Positions 22,080-22,486 of a stretch of 22,486 nt of DNA are shown piece by piece. Each line of letters begins with the position of its first letter. Position 1 is the stretch's first letter. The notes under the pieces are model-generated. The model had not been told where the DNA came from. It was given only the letters and a program-made list of their open reading frames with translations, and did not search any database. Source of the stretch: an uncultured Cytophagaceae bacterium (lineage in GTDB: Bacteria; Bacteroidota; Bacteroidia; Cytophagales; Microscillaceae). The position numbers were made by a program, and so were the translations under genes. Where the stretch lies: contig CALDJV010000529.1 of assembly GCA_937899305.1 (NCBI GenBank), positions 1-22,486 of the forward strand, read 5' to 3'.

Positions 22080-22486
22080 ATGAAAAAATTAGCCAAACTA
22101 TTTACTCTTTTATTGGTGGCAGCTTGTTTTGCTGCTCCTCAATCTTCTTTCGCCCAAGACGGGCCGAAAAACGTGATCAAGACGAATATTTTGAGTCCTA
22201 TTGTTGGTAGTTATAACTTTTTCTACGAAAGAGCAATTGCCAAAAACACTAGTATTCAATTAGGAGGTGGATTTACGAGCATTGATATTTCTGGAACCAA
22301 GTTGAGCGGCTTCCGCGTAACCCCTGAATTCAGATATTACCCTTCAAAAGGCAAAGATGCGCCTAAGGGTTTCTTCGTAGGTCCTTTCTTGAACTACCAA
22401 AGCCTTAACTTGACAGTTGGTGCAAGCGCCACGGGCAATGCTGTCAACTTAACAACTAATATGAGTTTTCAAGCATTCATATGCTG
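22080..22486 (+). CDS. Outer-membrane beta-barrel protein (DUF3575-like), 5' part only
   Basis: The frame is open from an ATG at 22080, after the A-rich leader ATCAAAAAAG, to the window edge (135 codons seen), so the gene is cut by the window. Residues 1-25 are a signal peptide (KKLAKLFTLLLVAACFAA, then QSSFA before QDG). The mature part alternates strands with aromatic ends: VIKTNILSPIVGSYNFFYERAI at the start, then SIQLGGGFTSI, FRVTPEFRYYPS and GFFVGPFLNYQ. This is the usual face of small Bacteroidota outer-membrane barrels of the DUF3575/OmpW-like type. Cys at 135 is near the edge. Function unknown, probably structural or a porin. Confidence 0.85.
   Translation, partial: MKKLAKLFTLLLVAACFAAPQSSFAQDGPKNVIKTNILSPIVGSYNFFYERAIAKNTSIQLGGGFTSIDISGTKLSGFRVTPEFRYYPSKGKDAPKGFFVGPFLNYQSLNLTVGASATGNAVNLTTNMSFQAFIC

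Overview
The window looks like a chromosomal segment of a Bacteroidota bacterium, most plausibly a Cytophagales/Microscilla-like marine gliding bacterium (inference from gene families and style; no rRNA is present to fix it). Supporting signs: candidate promoters carry the Bacteroidota -7 element TAnnTTTG, one with a TTG exactly 19 nt upstream; start codons follow A-rich leaders instead of strong Shine-Dalgarno sites; and families such as the metzincin protease with a DUF5117-like architecture, TIGR02117/DUF2459 and MmcQ/YjbR are present. No tRNA, rRNA, CRISPR array, transposase or prophage gene was seen.

Region 1 (1-858): a composite intergenic repeat followed by purE. Region 2 (1024-8666, all + strand): a five-gene phospho-signalling island. 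It encodes a soluble zinc-ribbon/FHA protein, a membrane VWA/coiled-coil/FHA protein, a PP2C phosphatase with a transmembrane segment and extracytoplasmic coiled coil, a membrane pseudokinase with two extracytoplasmic LysM-like repeats, and a catalytically complete Hanks-type Ser/Thr kinase with an FxLYD-like outer domain. Together they contain a writer, an eraser, a likely allosteric or scaffold pseudoenzyme and two phosphothreonine readers, so they plausibly form one envelope-sensing circuit. Region 3 (8684-15444, minus strand): a strong bidirectional terminator, then a small lipoprotein, ispF, an M16 peptidase, a small cysteine-containing hypothetical protein, an ATP-grasp protein and a secreted zinc metalloprotease with its own terminator.

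Region 4 (15852-16922, +): an MmcQ/YjbR protein and a DUF2459 membrane protein, apparently one operon. Region 5 (16923-20434): a second copy of the composite repeat, interrupted by a 156-bp element with perfect 16-bp inverted ends; a degenerate Uma2-like protein; a small helical protein; two tandem XRE-type HTH regulators; and an unknown membrane-anchored protein. Region 6: pheS (minus) and the start of an outer-membrane beta-barrel gene running off the right end.

Repeats are the other notable theme. Two ~160-bp imperfect palindromes (about 1700-1863 and 9872-10033) belong to one family and each abuts a gene's stop codon through the same GCTTAGTAAC sequence. The composite repeat occurs at both ends of the first 17 kb in opposite orientation.
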